Shown here: positions 1-10,275 of the stretch, in pieces | Layout of the letters: every line of letters begins with the position of its first letter | Position numbering within the stretch: position 1 is the first letter of the stretch | From: Thereva unica | Taxonomy: Eukaryota > Arthropoda > Insecta > Diptera > Therevidae | NCBI GenBank assembly: GCA_949987705.1 | Contig: OX465282.1 | Coordinates: 81,332,070-81,396,069 of the forward strand | Direction of reading: 5' to 3' | Length of the DNA: 64,000 bases | Notes under the pieces: generated by a model | The model's database searches: none | Seen by the model: only the letters and a program-made list of their open reading frames with translations | What the model was told of the DNA's origin: nothing | Program-made: the position numbers and the translations under genes

Positions 1-947
1 GTTTTATTACTGTTTTTACCGCTAATATTATTATTAAGATTATCTGAAAAATATTTGAAATTTCTTTTAATTCGTGTGGGGTGAATTTTCTTGTTTCTAC
101 TATCAAATATATTTTGGTTTGTTTTTAGACATTTAATTTTCTTATACCTAGGTAATTCCTTATATCTTAATGCTACGGGGTTTTTGATAAGTATTTCCGT
201 ATCATTTGGAAGAACAAACTCTTTCCTATTCTTGTTCAGTTTCTCTATAATTTTGCTTTTCTTTTCTTGAATTCTATTTCTTATGGCTTTGAAATCTATA
301 ATTTTCCCATTAATAAAATCTAAAGATTTTGTTTCAGTTATTGTATGAATCGAATTGTTGTAGCATTCTACAGCTTTTATTATTTTACTTTCTATGTCTA
401 ACTCAGGGTCTGTTACATGAAGAATTCTGATATGTTCATTTATTGTACCATGAACTCTTTATATATCCGAATTTCCTGTATGACTTCGAGGAGAAGTGAA
501 GTGTATTACTATATTTTCAATTCTGCAGAAATCTTTTAGGTTTAAACTATCGAATTCGTTGTCGAAAATGTACTTTTTTGGTTTCCCAAATAACGAATTT
601 CTGAGCTTTAGTGCTTGGACTATTGTAACACTATTTCTATCACTTAGTTTAGATATATAGAGGTGTTTGGTAAATCGGTCTATTGTTGTTAGAAAAACTT
701 GTTTCTTTAGATAAAACACGTCCGCATGGACGATTTCATTGGGTTCGGATGGTGTTTCCGATAACTGATATTTATGTAGAACTGGACTTCTATCATATTT
801 GCTAAGGTTACATACTTCACAATTGTTTATATATTTGTAAATATAATCTTTTATTTTGGGATAGTAATATAATTCTTTAATTTCCAAGAAGTTTTCAAGA
901 ATACCTCTATGATTGGTACTCTCGTGAATTTCTTTAATTTTTTCCAT
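1..947 (-). pseudogene. gypsy integrase (pol 3' part), one nonsense codon
   Basis: Integrase inserts the cDNA into the host genome. From 947 downward the reading frame has an HHCC zinc-binding module (H-x-H then CEVC) followed by the core with D in VHADVFYL and D in YIFDNEFDS. At about 461 a TAA replaces what looks like a GAA codon. The same frame then continues without a gap (VHGTINEHIRILHV, later YNNSIHTIT) to base 1, giving the C-terminal integrase region and a basic tail. So the break is a single nonsense change, not a frameshift. Upstream it is separated from RNase H by a frameshift near 1090. No env gene can be assessed because the window ends. Confidence 0.88.
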
Positions 948-1059
948 TAATTTACTCTCATCATCTATATTCTCTGCCCTTTTGGAACATTTTACAAATT
1001 TAATCCTGGGCTCTTTGCCAAAGAGGCTTACTATTCTATTTTGTAAAGTTGAAAACTCA

Positions 1060-1580
1060 TTATAATCTAACTCTGAATATATTGCTGTTATTCCTTTTTT
1101 TTATCAATCTTCTTAAAAGATCGTTAAGGTAATTCTCGTTTTTTAAATCTTCCCTAGAGATCAATATGATTCTGAATTTTTTATATTTTGTTATTAATTC
1201 TTCCTGTTTTTCTTTTACCAAATGTATTTGTGTAAGGTATTTATTAACAATGGTACTTACAATTGGAATGTGGTCGCCCAAATTTTCGACACCACTATGG
1301 ATTGTAGCAGCATTGCTTTCGTTATCGGAGGGGTTACCATTGTTATTTTCTAATGTATTAATTTCATTATTATTTATGTTGATCCTACTTAGAAAATCAG
1401 CTACTCTATTTTCTTTCCCCTTAACATAATTTATTTCAAAATCAAACTCGTTCAACTTTATCTTCCATCTTTGAAGCTTTGAGTTTGGTTCCTTTAAGGA
1501 ATTAAGCCAAACTAAAGGTTGATGGTCAGTTTTTACTGTAAACTTGACTCCGTACAAATATGGGCGAAAATATTTGGTGG
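1060..1580 (-). pseudogene. gypsy RNase H and linker, part of split pol
   Basis: This segment encodes the RNase H C-terminal half (VKTDHQPLVWL, then KGKENRVADFLSR) and the connection toward integrase. Its frame runs directly into the 5-bp duplication GGTGG at 1576-1580 where the BEL element was inserted. The reverse-transcriptase part resumes at 7319 in the same frame, so before the insertion the two halves formed one reading frame. The frame ends at a T-homopolymer around 1090 (plus strand), after which the integrase linker continues in another frame until 947. It is therefore a frameshifted pol remnant. Confidence 0.88.
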
Positions 1581-1729
1581 TGTAAAATATTTAAATTCGT
1601 TAATAAAAACCCGGCGATCAGTTTTATAGACCTTTATTGGTTAAATGACAATAAGTGACTGACTTTCTCTCTCTTCTTACAAACGTATTTAGGAGCTCAG
1701 AACAGACTTGATTTCTCTTATTTTTTACA
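1581..1729 (-). repeat. BEL 3' LTR (149 bp)
   Basis: Identical over its full length to 7170-7318. It is flanked on the left by the target duplication GGTGG. At 149 bp it is short for a BEL LTR. Confidence 0.95.
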
Positions 1730-1739
1730 TCCTCCCCGC
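1730..1739 (-). promoter_or_regulatory. BEL polypurine tract
   Basis: On the minus strand a purine run (GGGGAGGA core) directly abuts the 3' LTR. This is where plus-strand DNA synthesis is primed in LTR elements. Confidence 0.75.
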
Positions 1740-1884
1740 GGCCTAACTTTAAGTTAATTTAATTCTCTTTAATCCAATCTAATCTAATTCCAATTCATAT
1801 TTTTTTTTTATTTACAATTAATTATAATTTCAAGTTAGGTTATTACTTTCAACATTAATTACTTCAAATACAATTTTATTTAAT

Positions 1885-4800
1885 TTAGTCTAACTCCAAA
1901 GGACATCGGTGCTGTATGGGTCTTCTCAGTGTCTTACCATCAGCTAATTTTACAAGGCAGGCTCGCGTCTTACCATCTCTTCCAGCGAATGTTTCTTCTA
2001 TCCGAGCAAGCTTCCATGCGATGCGAGGTAGTGACTGATCCGTTAACAATACAACGTCGTCTTGCTTAAACCATCTTTTCCATATGTGGTTAGAGCGACG
2101 CATCCTAGCTTTCCATAATAAACGAATCTCTTCATTGTTAAAAGAAGTCGCGGGTGTATTTTCTTCTTCATTGGAAATGGAGGATCCCATAAGGAAATGA
2201 GCCGGGGTAATAGGCGACAAAGCTGAAGGATCGTCAGAATTATAGGTTAGTGGTCTCGCGTTAATCCAACCCTCAGTCTCTGTTAACAGCGTGGTCATTT
2301 CATCCACATTTAAAGTATTTTTCAGGATATTTGTTTTAAGGGTATTTTTCACACTTCTTACTAACCTCTCCCAAAAGCCCCCCCACCAAGGGGCTCGTTC
2401 CACTATAAACTTCCATCTTATTTGGTTAGTCGATAGAAAAGTGCTTACCTTCTCGTTACCAGGAAAATTTAGAAGTTCTTTCGCTGCTCTTTGAAATGTA
2501 CGAGCATTGTCCGAGTATATAATGTTGGGCTTACCTCTACGTGCCACAAATCTACGCAAGGCCCTCAGAAAGGACTCAGTACTTAAGTCTTTGACTAACT
2601 CAAGATGGACCGCTCTAACAGTTGCACAGGTCAATAATAAAATATACATCTTCTGGCTTTCGCCTTTGTCGTTAAGCACAAAGAGAGGTCCAGCAAAATC
2701 CAGCCCAGTTGTGTGAAATGCTCTAGTAGTTTTCATTCGGTCAATGGGTAATGGTGCAAATGGCTGAGTTGCTGCTTTGGAGAAAAGTTGTCGACAGGCT
2801 CTACATTTATTTATAACTTTCTTAGATAGCTGTCTCGCACCTTGAATCCAGTATTTTCTTCGTAGCTCTGTCAACATAGTATTAGATCCACTGTGAAGCG
2901 TTTTTTGATGGAGGTCTAATATAAGAAGATAACTAACATGCGAATGTCTTGGAAGAAGTATGGGGAATCGACAATCTTCTTCCTCGGCATAGTTGTCTAA
3001 CCGGCTACCAACTCTCAAGAGTCCTTTATCATCGAGCTTAGGGTTAAGTGTAAAAATCCTCGAACTTCGCCCTAAACTTCTTTGTTCTTTAAGTGCCAGT
3101 ATTTCATTTTGAAAATAGTATAGTTGTTCTCTTTTGACCCAATAAAACTCCGCTTGATGTATTTCTTCGGCAGATGGTAAACCGGTTTGAGGCTTTCTCT
3201 TTCTTATGTGGACGAATCGCAAAACATAAGCCGTTATCCTGAGCAGCTTTTGAAAACTACTATATCTTTCCGGTATGAAAGTGTCACTGACAGGAGGAGG
3301 GGTAGGGTGAGCTGTTACCGCCAAGGCAAGTATCTCTGTAGCTTCATCTGTCGAAATCTCCTCGTCAGGCCAGAAATCCTGACACTTCCTTAGCCATTCC
3401 GGTCCTTCCAGCCAAAAGGTGGAAGCTATTAACTTGCGTACAGGTATTCCTCTGGTTAGTAGATCTGCCGGATTTTCTTTCCCAGGACAATACCTCCAGT
3501 TGTATGATGCTGACAATTCTTTGATCTCTTTGACCCGATGCGCCACGTACTGTTTCCATTTTAGTTGAGGCCCCTTTATCCATCCCAGCGCAATCTTTGA
3601 ATCGGACCAAATGTATACGGAAGAAAATTCATATGATGATTGTGATTCCAAATAAGCTGCTAAACGTGTTGCTATTAATGCTGCAGTCAGTTCTAAGCGT
3701 GGTAGGGTTAAACATTTCGAATTCTTGCTTAAGGGAGCTACGCGATGCTTCGCACATAAGAATGAAACTGAACCAAACTCTTCATTCGTTGATCTAACGT
3801 AGGCTACGGTTCCATACCCTTTTGGGCTAGCATCTGCAAATAAATGTAATTCATATCGTTCATACCTGATGCATCTAGGAATTGCCCAATTATCTAGCTG
3901 ATCAACATCTCGTTTGCAGGAATTCCATACTGTCAAAAGATCCTCCCGTAATCTCTCATCCCACGCTTGCTTGGCTCTCCATAGGTCTTGGAACAATATT
4001 TTCAGCCGCATCAGAAAGGGCCCTAGATATCCTAAAGGGTCATAAAATCGTGCAATTACCTGTAGGACAGTTCGCTTAGTAGGAATTTCGCTTAAAACTG
4101 CTTTCACTGGCCCAATATCGACTGCAAGTTCATCAGTTTGAGTATACCAAACAAGTCCAAGCACCTTTTGCACAATAGGAGGATTGGCGAAGTGGCGGCG
4201 AACATTTTTCTCATTTGAGTTCCACTTCCGCAAAGACATGGAGGCATCTTCCAGAATTTTGGTAGCCTCTTCGTGTAATTTAAGAGCAGCTTCAACACTA
4301 TCGGTTGCGCAGACGAGATCATCCACATAAAAGCATTGGCTTAGCACTCCAGCGGTGTCTGGATACTTTCCTGATTCATACCTAAAATGTTTCTGTAAGG
4401 TAACATTTAACATAAGGGGACTGCAGGTCACCCCGAAGGTGACTCTATTCATTCGATACGTTACGATTTCCGGTAAATTTTCAATGTTATTGACAGGACT
4501 TGCGTACCAAAAGAACCTGTGCGTATCGCGATCACTTTCACACAACATAATTTGCAGAAAGGCCTTTTCAATATCTGCAACTAAACCAATCGCGCCGTTT
4601 CTAAAATTTATCAAAATTCTAAAAATGTCCGGTAGTAAATTTTGACCAGGCGACAACAAGTCATTCAGAGAAGGATTGAGTCCTTCATGTGCGGAGGCGT
4701 CAAACACAATTCGCAACCGAGTGGTAGTGGACTCCTCCCGATAAACCGGTCTATGAGGTAAATAATATTTTCTTTTGCAGGGTCCATCAGTAAACTTCAC

Positions 4801-7086
4801 TTCTTCCGCGAATCCAGCACCAATTAGTTCACGCATTGCATTGTCGTACTCAATCAGTTTTTGCGGCACTGACGATAGTCGTCTTGTCAGTGAAACAAGC
4901 CTTTTAAACGCACCTTTATTATTTGCATGTAACATAGCCCGTTCATCCTTCCACGGTAGCGAAAGTTCATACCGATCGTTCACTCTTTTTACACAGTTCT
5001 CTGCATATTGCTGGGTAACCACTGTCTCTTCACCAAGATCACCTTTAATCCCGATTGCTTCTAAATCCCACAGAGAACTCGGATCAAATTGCTCGATTGC
5101 ATAAGTAAAAAAAGAATAAGTAATATTGTTTACCTTACAAGTTGCACTAGCAGAGCCATGAATTGTCCACCCGAAAACCGATTCAACCGCAGTCAATGAA
5201 CCTTTCAAACGCTTAAGATTTCCCGTCACAAAATTCCAATATCTGTCCGCACCGATAAGAATAGATAGACCTACAATAGAATTATGATTAATTATTTTGG
5301 AATCAGCCAGAGTTAAATCAGGAAATTGATCCGGCGACGGCACCGGCACGACATCCAAACAGATTTCGGGAACCACTATCGCATCCAAAGTAAACATCTG
5401 ATTTGTATGTTGACCTTTCAAAAAAACTCTCACAATATTGCACAACCTTGGCGGAATTGGCTCCGAGCTTCCAAAGGGAACGACACTCAACTTCCTTACG
5501 CCAACTGACGGTAAATTTAAAGCATTCACGAATCGTTCTGTCACATAGGAGAACTGGCTACCACCATCTAGAATTAGCCGACAAAATACTTGCTTACTTC
5601 TGTCTTTATTCAGCGCAAAAACGGATGCCGTTTGGAGGTAAACGTCAGTAAATTTTTCTCTATCGACTCTGCTACTTGCAGTGCAGAGACTCATGCAATT
5701 TTGTGTTTTTGTTGAAGTGGCTGGATTGTTTACATTGGAATTTGCTCCTTCATCGATAATTTGACGTTTCGGCTTATAATTAGGATCGCAGAGTGCCGTA
5801 GCGTGACGACCTTCACAATTTTTGCACTGTAAACGTCTTTGTTTGCATTTTTTCGCGCTGTGACCTCTCAAAGTGCACCGGAAACATCTACCATCTTTTT
5901 TTAAAATGTCCTTTCGTTGCTTGAGAGAGTGTATGCCGTCGCATTCGCTTGTCACATGACAATTTGACTTGCAGAAAAGGCACCGATTGCTTGCATCTGT
6001 AGTAAGTAATCCAGCTGCTGTCGTATATAATTTTTGTGACCTTCGACTGTCCTTTTCATCGAAGGAATTTTCGAGTGATTCTGCTTCTCTTTTTATAAAC
6101 TTTAAGAGAGCCTTCAGCTGTTTGTCGCCCTCGATCATGATAGAACCACTACTTTCTGGTATAGATGCTGTGCTCTTTGCTTCATTCTTGTCTTCACTGG
6201 CTTCTTCTGAATTATTTTCTGGATTTATCCTATAAAACTCCACTCTCAAATCATGTGGGAGACACCGTAACAACTTTGATTTTAACATAAGAGAATAATG
6301 ACTTGTAGGAACATTTAAAGCATTTAATGAACGGATACAGGTCATAACCGTATTATAAAGACGCCGTAAGCTCTTGAAGTCTGACTTGACCGATATTGCC
6401 TGTAGACTCATAAATTGCTGCATAATTTTGTCTATGAGTTTATCATTTTTCCCAAATTCCTCTTGCAGCAATGCTATAGCCGTCTCATAGCATTTTTCTG
6501 TTGGGATGAATCCACCGACAGCTTCTGCGGCTTTCCCTTCCAATACAGTGAGAAGATAACTAAATTTATCAGCGCCTGACATAGAAGGGTTCTCATGTAC
6601 AGCGGATCGGAATTGCTCCCAGAAAGGGAGCCAGTCGCGATGATCACCTGAAAAATGTTTCAAAGGTAATTTTTGCAATTTTACACATTGGGCGGTGTTT
6701 CTAGGCTGAGATTCTGTAGCTCGATCACGTGTCAACCCGTCATTGCAAAGCCCATGCTGCATTTTTTTAACATTTTCCAACCGCACCGTTAATCTTGCAA
6801 TTACCGCAACGGCTTTATCCTCATACTCAGCAATACTTTCCATTTCGCGTTCATAATCTTCAGCTTTAATACTGGCAGCAGTCTGCTGATTAGCCTTAGA
6901 TAAGCCATCTGTAGCGGTTTTCAACCTTTGCAGTAACACTGCTAGTTCTTCCGCGATTTCATCCCATCCTTCAGGATTATCCGTTGTGGGATGCGATTCT
7001 GGAGCCGCTAAATACTCACTCGCGGTTTTTGATAAACGTGTTACTTGACCACGATAAACCGCACGCGCTTGTATATCCATATTCAA
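1885..7086 (-). CDS. BEL/Pao gag-pol polyprotein (1733 aa)
   Basis: One open frame starting at ATG 7086, 84 bp inside the 5' LTR and just after the tRNA-Phe primer site. Domains in order: DUF1759-type gag from about residue 140; cysteine knuckles at about 370-435 (CFRCTLRGHSAKKC is the clearest); aspartic protease near 507; reverse transcriptase with YVDD near 919; RNase H near 1080 (FADASPKGYG); integrase zinc module near 1395, catalytic D in GLDFAGP near 1459, D in YSDNART near 1524 and E near 1560; and a DUF5641-type C-terminus ending about residue 1730. The length is normal for the family. The protease reads DGGS where DSGS or DTG is usual, so this active-site neighbour is unusual. All other key residues appear present. 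Products would act in cytoplasmic particles and then the nucleus. Confidence 0.97.
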   Translation of the reverse strand: MNMDIQARAVYRGQVTRLSKTASEYLAAPESHPTTDNPEGWDEIAEELAVLLQRLKTATDGLSKANQQTAASIKAEDYEREMESIAEYEDKAVAVIARLTVRLENVKKMQHGLCNDGLTRDRATESQPRNTAQCVKLQKLPLKHFSGDHRDWLPFWEQFRSAVHENPSMSGADKFSYLLTVLEGKAAEAVGGFIPTEKCYETAIALLQEEFGKNDKLIDKIMQQFMSLQAISVKSDFKSLRRLYNTVMTCIRSLNALNVPTSHYSLMLKSKLLRCLPHDLRVEFYRINPENNSEEASEDKNEAKSTASIPESSGSIMIEGDKQLKALLKFIKREAESLENSFDEKDSRRSQKLYTTAAGLLTTDASNRCLFCKSNCHVTSECDGIHSLKQRKDILKKDGRCFRCTLRGHSAKKCKQRRLQCKNCEGRHATALCDPNYKPKRQIIDEGANSNVNNPATSTKTQNCMSLCTASSRVDREKFTDVYLQTASVFALNKDRSKQVFCRLILDGGSQFSYVTERFVNALNLPSVGVRKLSVVPFGSSEPIPPRLCNIVRVFLKGQHTNQMFTLDAIVVPEICLDVVPVPSPDQFPDLTLADSKIINHNSIVGLSILIGADRYWNFVTGNLKRLKGSLTAVESVFGWTIHGSASATCKVNNITYSFFTYAIEQFDPSSLWDLEAIGIKGDLGEETVVTQQYAENCVKRVNDRYELSLPWKDERAMLHANNKGAFKRLVSLTRRLSSVPQKLIEYDNAMRELIGAGFAEEVKFTDGPCKRKYYLPHRPVYREESTTTRLRIVFDASAHEGLNPSLNDLLSPGQNLLPDIFRILINFRNGAIGLVADIEKAFLQIMLCESDRDTHRFFWYASPVNNIENLPEIVTYRMNRVTFGVTCSPLMLNVTLQKHFRYESGKYPDTAGVLSQCFYVDDLVCATDSVEAALKLHEEATKILEDASMSLRKWNSNEKNVRRHFANPPIVQKVLGLVWYTQTDELAVDIGPVKAVLSEIPTKRTVLQVIARFYDPLGYLGPFLMRLKILFQDLWRAKQAWDERLREDLLTVWNSCKRDVDQLDNWAIPRCIRYERYELHLFADASPKGYGTVAYVRSTNEEFGSVSFLCAKHRVAPLSKNSKCLTLPRLELTAALIATRLAAYLESQSSYEFSSVYIWSDSKIALGWIKGPQLKWKQYVAHRVKEIKELSASYNWRYCPGKENPADLLTRGIPVRKLIASTFWLEGPEWLRKCQDFWPDEEISTDEATEILALAVTAHPTPPPVSDTFIPERYSSFQKLLRITAYVLRFVHIRKRKPQTGLPSAEEIHQAEFYWVKREQLYYFQNEILALKEQRSLGRSSRIFTLNPKLDDKGLLRVGSRLDNYAEEEDCRFPILLPRHSHVSYLLILDLHQKTLHSGSNTMLTELRRKYWIQGARQLSKKVINKCRACRQLFSKAATQPFAPLPIDRMKTTRAFHTTGLDFAGPLFVLNDKGESQKMYILLLTCATVRAVHLELVKDLSTESFLRALRRFVARRGKPNIIYSDNARTFQRAAKELLNFPGNEKVSTFLSTNQIRWKFIVERAPWWGGFWERLVRSVKNTLKTNILKNTLNVDEMTTLLTETEGWINARPLTYNSDDPSALSPITPAHFLMGSSISNEEENTPATSFNNEEIRLLWKARMRRSNHIWKRWFKQDDVVLLTDQSLPRIAWKLARIEETFAGRDGKTRACLVKLADGKTLRRPIQHRCPLELD

Positions 7087-7151
7087 TTTCGATCTAATTT
7101 ATCGATATCGAGTCACTTAAGTCCGATTAATTATTTCGATCAGTTAAAGGT

Positions 7152-7169
7152 TCCCGGGTTTCGGCACCA
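7152..7169 (-). promoter_or_regulatory. BEL primer-binding site, tRNA-Phe
   Basis: The 18 bases next to the 5' LTR match the 3' end of insect tRNA-Phe including CCA (plus strand ends TTTCGGCACCA). This primes minus-strand DNA synthesis. The match is to the tRNA sequence as I remember it. Confidence 0.88.
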
Positions 7170-7318
7170 TGTAAAATATTTAAATTCGTTAATAAAAACC
7201 CGGCGATCAGTTTTATAGACCTTTATTGGTTAAATGACAATAAGTGACTGACTTTCTCTCTCTTCTTACAAACGTATTTAGGAGCTCAGAACAGACTTGA
7301 TTTCTCTTATTTTTTACA
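7170..7318 (-). repeat. BEL 5' LTR (149 bp)
   Basis: Identical to 1581-1729 and followed on the right by the duplication GGTGG at 7319-7323. Confidence 0.95.
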
Positions 7319-8656
7319 GGTGGACCATACAATTGCTAGGAGTTCCTTTTCGATGGTACTATATTTAATCTCATGCTCGTTAAGAGTACGACTCGCGAAA
7401 GATACTGGGTGGCCATTTTGTGACAAAACGGCTCCAATAGCATATTGGCTCGCGTCTGTTGTTAACGTAAATTTTTGATTGAAATTAGGGTAGTTTAACA
7501 CCGGATCCTTGGTCAGTATTTCCTTTAGTTTTTCGAAGGCCGCGATATAATTTTTATCGTTTATATTGATTTTTCTATCTTTCTTTAAGCATTGAGTTAT
7601 TGGTTGAGCTATTTTCGCGTAGTCCTTGATGAACTTGCGATAATATCCGGTGACACCCAAAAAACTCTTTATTGCTTTCCGAATCGTGGGAATTTTTAAT
7701 GATTTAATTATCTGAATTTTACTAGGGTTCTGTTTGATGCCTTCACTAGTAAGAAGATGGTCTAAATATTCTGATTCCTTAGAGAAAAATACGCACTTAT
7801 CGATTTGTATTTTTAAATTGGATTCACGCAACTTCTGAAAAATTCTTTTAACAGCTTCCACATGCTCTTGAAGAGAAGTGCTAAAGATAAGTATATCATC
7901 GAGATATACTACACAAGTGATATTTATAAATTCCCTTAATACATAATTAATCATTCTTTGGAATGTCGCAGGAGCATTCTTTAGCCCAAATGGCATCCTG
8001 ACATATTCATAATGACCCTGTGCAGTTTTTGCTTGATCTTTTGCATCAACTAGGATTTGATGAAAGCCCTTAGCCAGATCGATTGTAGTGAAATATTGGG
8101 CCTTACCTAACTTGTCAAAAAGTGACTCGATATTAGGTATAGGGAACTTGTCATCAATAGTTATATCGTTAAGTTTCCTATAATCCACAACAATTCTCCA
8201 TTTCTCTTGGCCAGATTGATCCAATTTTTTGGGAACAACCCAGATTGGAGAATTGTAAGGAGAATTACTTGGTTTTATAATACCTTGAAGTAACATCTCC
8301 GAAATTTGTTTTTCCACTTCTTGTTCGTGGACTTTAGGAAACCGATATATTTTAGAGTAAACAGGCTGGCTGTGTTTTGTTATAATTTGATGTTTGATCG
8401 CAGTTATACTGCTTAGTTGCTGCCCTTCTTGAAAAAATAAATCCTTATATTCTATCAAAAGTTTCTTTAGGACATTGTATTCTTCTTTATTTAGGTGTTC
8501 GACGTTTATAAGATTAAAAATATTTTCTTTACTAAGATCCACATAATATAGTTCGTGAATCCCGTCATAAGCGCAAGACTCCTTAAATTTCGTCCTTTTA
8601 TTCCTAATTTCTAAGTAGTTTTCACCTAGATCAATTTTTGCACGTACTTTGGTCAA
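7319..8656 (-). pseudogene. gypsy reverse transcriptase (pol middle part)
   Basis: Encodes the Ty3/gypsy RT: fingers with WRIVVDYRKLN, palm with TTIDLAKGFHQI and YVRMPFGLKNAP, the catalytic YLDDILIF, thumb, and the start of RNase H (TTDASQYAIGAVLSQNG). The segment between AKTA and GHYEYVRMPFG is about six residues shorter than is typical, which may be a deletion. The frame is cut by the BEL LTR after AIVWST and continues at 1580, so the protein is split by a 5.7-kb insertion. Upstream it is separated from the protease frame by an A-homopolymer shift near 8690. Confidence 0.93.
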
Positions 8657-8666
8657 TATATTTTTC

Positions 8667-8950
8667 CCTAATATCGCGTTAAATTTTTTTTTTGCTTAGG
8701 TCTAATAATCTCCATGCCATCGTAGCTTCATGGTTAAATTCTTTTGGTACTTTTGTAATTTTTTCGTGTGTTATTTCACCGTTGTCTAATAGAGGAGATA
8801 TTTTGATTGGTTTTTGCAATTGTATAGGATTTATATTAGGAAACAATTTGCTATCCATTACTGAAATTGTTGCCCCAGTGTCTATTAAACAATCTACTTT
8901 GTTATTATTAATGAAGAGTTCTACTACGGGTAATGTGGTATTTGAGGCGG
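8667..8950 (-). pseudogene. gypsy aspartic protease, -1 frame after gag
   Basis: Translating minus strand in the -1 frame relative to gag gives VVELFINNNKVDCLIDTGAT, the DTGA active site of a retroviral-type protease, then a normal flap-side region. It overlaps the end of gag, and a slippery heptamer lies at 8957-8963. The frame is lost again at a long A run near 8690, just before the RT frame begins. It would cleave the Gag and Pol polyproteins. Confidence 0.85.
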
Positions 8951-9958
8951 TGGTTGAAAATTTTCTTCTACAGTATTAACATCTACATCCATTGATTCAT
9001 AATTTCGGTTATTATTATAATTAGATAATCTTGAACGGTTTCGATTAAAATTTTCACTATTATTATAGTTATTGCGTGAAGTGAAATTATTGCGTCTATT
9101 ATGGGTTTGAAACGATCTATTATAAGAGTCATTGAAATTTCGATACCTATTAGGTTTGGACTCGTTATTTCTATAGTCATTGTGATATGATCTTTGGTTA
9201 AAATTATTGCTTCTAATATTGTTAAAATTTTGTGCGTTACTATAATTATTATTTGTCCGTGTATTGTTATTATTACGTCTTTGAATATGTGTGGGAGGAT
9301 TACCAATTCCAGTTTCAATCAATTCAAAGTAAGCTTCCTCTAGGCTATTGACATTCTTAATTCTCAAATACATGCTGTCGGATCGAGGAAGTTTATTTAG
9401 AAATTTCTCTAATATACTTTTTTCGTTATTGCTTGTTTTTAATTCTTCAGGGGAGCTATCGTCTAATCTATACTTTATGTTTAACTTATCTAAAATTTTT
9501 GAAAGACTAAAATAATATTGACTTACATTAATGAATCTAACTGAATCTGCTTTTAATTTTAAATATGATTGTTGCACTCCGAAAGACTTCTTTAGTTGAT
9601 TTTTAATTTGATCCCACGTAGCACTTTCTAGTCTTCTTATAGATGACGCTGCTGGTCCTTGAATTTTGCTCAGGAAAATGTTGAGTAAATATCCTTTCAA
9701 TCCTACATCTGGAGTCATTCCTATAATGGCTTCGTCTTCCTTGACGAAATTAGATAGCTTAAAGGTGTCGTCTCCTCGAAATACTGGCACCGCTCTAGCC
9801 TCCACAATTAAATCTTTAGGAGCGATTGTACTGTTGCTGGCCATGTTTATGTTGAGAGAACTCTGGATGGAACTAAGAGTTTCGTTATAATTTACTTCTG
9901 TATTTGAATAGAGTTCTGATGTTCGTGGATCCCGTTTTGGTTTAATGTAGGGTTTCAT
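8924..9958 (-). CDS. gypsy Gag (344 aa)
   Basis: The first open frame of the gypsy element, starting at 9958, about 245 bp after the primer site. Residues about 50-220 look like a capsid-type Gag (AVPVFRGDDTFKLSNF, later ATWDQIKNQLKKSFG). The C-terminal third is very rich in Asn and Arg in RNN/NYN runs and has no CCHC knuckle. RNA binding is therefore probably carried by the basic Asn/Arg tail, which is an inference. The frame ends with two adjacent stops at 8924 after PHYP. Structural role: assembles the cytoplasmic particle. Confidence 0.88.
   Translation of the reverse strand: MKPYIKPKRDPRTSELYSNTEVNYNETLSSIQSSLNINMASNSTIAPKDLIVEARAVPVFRGDDTFKLSNFVKEDEAIIGMTPDVGLKGYLLNIFLSKIQGPAASSIRRLESATWDQIKNQLKKSFGVQQSYLKLKADSVRFINVSQYYFSLSKILDKLNIKYRLDDSSPEELKTSNNEKSILEKFLNKLPRSDSMYLRIKNVNSLEEAYFELIETGIGNPPTHIQRRNNNNTRTNNNYSNAQNFNNIRSNNFNQRSYHNDYRNNESKPNRYRNFNDSYNRSFQTHNRRNNFTSRNNYNNSENFNRNRSRLSNYNNNRNYESMDVDVNTVEENFQPPPQIPHYP
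8957..8963 (-). promoter_or_regulatory. candidate -1 ribosomal frameshift site
   Basis: The minus-strand heptamer A AAT TTT is in the gag frame about 11 codons before the gag stop, and the protease is in the -1 frame. This is the standard arrangement for gag-pol frameshifting. I did not identify a downstream pseudoknot. Confidence 0.6.
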
Positions 9959-10202
9959 TCATTGAACGCCAATAAATTCTTGGTAGAAAACTATTCGATA
10001 ATTTAACTCACTTTTATTTTATTTTCTTAACTCCTTCACCTCTTTGTTATTTAAATTAACATCACCTTGGTTTCACAAAATTCTTTTTTTTTTCTTTAAA
10101 AATATTTTTTTTTTGTAACAATTTTTCCACTATGGAATTTACACAATAATAATTTTTTTTTTCTATATTTAAACAAGTAAAATTTTCCCGACTAGTTTGG
10201 CG

Positions 10203-10220
10203 ATCCTACCGACTGCGCCA
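10203..10220 (-). promoter_or_regulatory. gypsy primer-binding site, tRNA-Ser
   Basis: The plus strand reads ATCCTACCGACTGCGCCA, matching the 3' end of insect tRNA-Ser plus CCA. It abuts the LTR end. Several Drosophila gypsy-group elements use the same primer. Confidence 0.88.
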
Positions 10221-10275
10221 TTTATTTTATTAAATTAAAACACTTTAAGTTTTTTTATTAAAATAAAATTATAAA

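Larger units (their letters stand above)
1581..7318 (-). mobile_element. complete BEL/Pao retrotransposon, identical LTRs
   Basis: A 5738-bp element bounded by two identical 149-bp LTRs that start TGTAAA and end TTTACA. It is flanked by the 5-bp duplication GGTGG (1576-1580 and 7319-7323), the usual size for BEL/Pao. Inside are a tRNA-Phe primer site next to the 5' LTR, a purine tract next to the 3' LTR, and one uninterrupted 1733-codon gag-pol. It is inserted in the pol gene of the surrounding gypsy element. Zero LTR differences and an open frame point to a very recent insertion; whether it is active cannot be judged from sequence alone. Confidence 0.96.

Noticed and set aside
2291..6235. 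Plus-strand open frames of 60-110 codons
   Set aside because: All are shadows of the BEL gag-pol on the minus strand.
7152..7169. tRNA gene
   Set aside because: Only the 3' end of a tRNA is present, adjoining an LTR; it is a primer site. The same applies at 10203 and 40069.
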